A DNA stretch of 64,000 bases from positions 4,508,309 through 4,572,308 of the forward strand of contig JAVLUZ010000271.1 of NCBI GenBank assembly GCA_036768485.1. Reading direction: 5' to 3'. Numbering within the stretch: the first letter of the stretch is position 1; each line of letters starts with the position of its first letter. The notes under the pieces were generated by a model. The model was not told the origin of the DNA. It did not search any database and saw only the letters and a list, made by a program, of their open reading frames with translations. The position numbers and the translations under genes are program-made. The DNA is from Mermis nigrescens. Its lineage: Eukaryota; Nematoda; Enoplea; Mermithida; Mermithidae. Positions 62,764 to 64,000 of this stretch are shown here, piece after piece.

Positions 62764-62954
62764 CTAGAAGAATGAATTTATTTTCACATGCGTACCAATA
62801 ATTTATGGCTCCAGTTTCACTATTTAAAAAAACAGCCTATTGCTGCATCTACTTAAAAAGCGCCTTTTTTACACTAGAGATCGTCCATAAGCATATTTAA
62901 GTAATTACCGGTTCCCCATCTATACTTATATGCATGATTGAGCATCTCACTCAC

Positions 62955-63420
62955 AGTTTTGATAGTCCAAATGAGTCGCCATATCTCCTGACCTCCTCCC
63001 TGATATATTCAGGGTAGCCAGACAAATCCTCTAGAAGAAGTTTGTCCTCAGGAATTAGTGCGATTGGCTCAGCTCTATCAGTTGACTGGATGATGGGGTT
63101 AGTAGGTCTTACTTTTAAGCATGTGTTAAGATGCGGTTGAGAAAATAAATCCTTATTTGATTCAAATGCTTGATCACAATACATACATCTATATGTAATG
63201 TATTTCATATCAATGTGATTAACTAAAATTCTGCATAATTTTAAAGGAGAGGCACAGGAAGAACACCTAAACCTAGATCCTAAATGGACAGAACTCTCAT
63301 GCTCAGCTAGCCTGCTTTGCTGTGTAAACAATTTATTACGTTCAGTACAAAGGTGCAGCTTGTGCTTCAGAAACCGCGATCGGTTCAAACCGGCAGCAAA
63401 AAGATCGCTTTTCCATAGTT
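62955..63420 (-). CDS. C2H2-like zinc finger exon
   Basis: Open on the minus strand from about 63420 to the donor AAAACT|GTGAGTGAG. Three finger-like units: LCTERNKLFTQQSRLAEHES with S-S-V-H following, where the second Cys of C-x2-C is Arg; FRCSSC with a later NHIDMKY lacking the last His; and YRCMYCDQAFESNKDLF ending H-x3-C. A conserved-looking tail LLEDLSGYPEYIREEVRRYG follows. The fingers look partly degraded or of an unusual type. It could be a host regulator or a transposon-carried protein, given the flanking inverted repeats. Confidence 0.5.
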
Positions 63421-63436
63421 CTTCAAGGATTATTTG

Positions 63437-63605
63437 TATTCATAAGTAAAAATTTATATTTATAGATTTTGCAAAAATACATTTATAGACTTTGTAAGGA
63501 AAATTTAAAAACTTTGTCAGAAAAAATTCATATTTATAAGCTTTGTCAGAAAAAATTCATATTTATAGACTCTGCAAGGAAAATTCATATTTACAGACTT
63601 TCTAG
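63437..63605. repeat. Tandem repeat of about 32 bp
   Basis: Five units of ATTCATATTTATAGACTTTGTCAGGAAAA-like sequence. It is mostly A/T and lies upstream of the zinc-finger-like exon. Confidence 0.8.
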
Positions 63606-63824
63606 GCATAATAAAACACATTTTGGCAAGTCCGAACACATCTAAGCGTGTCAATATGTTTATCGCATTAAAGCCCATGTGGCAGTGGTAGCAAGAGCGG
63701 ACCACTGTTTATATAAATTTAAGAGTAGGGTCGGGCCTCCTCCTCCCCCAGCAATAGCCCACAGGCAGTAAGCAGACCACTGCTTTGCGAAGGACCAGGA
63801 AGTCATACAATATACACCTGAGGC

Positions 63825-64000
63825 TTACTTTAAATTTAGGCATAATTTACATTTAGGCTTAATTTACACGTAGGCTTAATTTACGCTTAGGCTTAGTTAA
63901 CACCTTAGGATTAATTTATGCTTAGGCTTAGTTTACCCCTTGTACTCCCCAACTATGCTCTCCTATACTATAACGTTAGCTATCCTACAACATAGCCTAT
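63825..64000. repeat. Inverted-repeat arm with TTAGGCTTAATTTAC minisatellite (right)
   Basis: Five or six units of TTAGGCTTAATTTAC-type sequence of about 18 bp, then CCCAACTATGCTCTCCTATAC and ATCCTACAACATAG. Cut by the window end. Confidence 0.8.

Noticed and set aside
63840..63945. Telomere repeat (TTAGGC, as in nematodes)
   Set aside because: TTAGGC occurs only once per roughly 18-bp unit and not as a pure hexamer array, and an inverted counterpart lies at 61.8 kb.

Overview
This window is animal nuclear DNA: intron-rich, AT-rich and crowded with transposons. The firmest gene is a MEF2 MADS-box transcription factor on the + strand. Its exon borders after residues 18 and 86 match the vertebrate MEF2 genes, and nine exons with compatible splice phases run from 12128 to 43995. 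An invertebrate host is likely because the C-terminal half is very divergent, but the sequence does not settle the species.

Layout. 1-5.2 kb: no gene seen; a minisatellite (111-286) and a small hAT-type MITE (4214-4386). 5.2-8.4 kb: a foldback MITE followed by a decayed CR1/L2-like LINE, itself cut by a hAT-like element with tandem hairpin units. 9.4-12.1 kb: MEF2 upstream region with two dispersed elements. 12.1-22.8 kb: MEF2 exons 1-5. 23807-23823: an assembly gap. 23.8-52.3 kb: a giant, old inverted duplication centred at 36329. Its right arm carries MEF2 exons 6-9 (37481-43995) and, on the minus strand, a UBX-domain exon. Its left arm lies inside the intron between MEF2 exons 5 and 6 and carries decayed, reverse-oriented copies of the same exons. 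53.5-61.3 kb, minus strand: another UBXN1-like exon, then three exons of a TAB2/TAB3-like gene (coiled coil plus NZF ubiquitin-binding zinc finger), separated by a hAT element with a perfect 8-bp target duplication and a young foldback MITE. 61.7-64 kb: an inverted-repeat-bounded unit with zinc-finger-like coding exons.

Two short non-autonomous element families, called A and B here, fill much of the non-coding DNA. Many copies sit at matching places in both arms, so they were inserted before the inverted duplication. Several families also carry the same 13-base hairpin motif with a GAA/TTC triloop.

The three host genes belong to signalling and transcription: MEF2 is a DNA-binding regulator, UBXN1 is a ubiquitin/p97 adaptor, and TAB2/3 is a K63-ubiquitin sensor of the TAK1 kinase complex. 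Nothing in the sequence shows that they are co-regulated. The MEF2 pre-mRNA, if the assembly is right, would contain sense and antisense versions of its own 3' exons.
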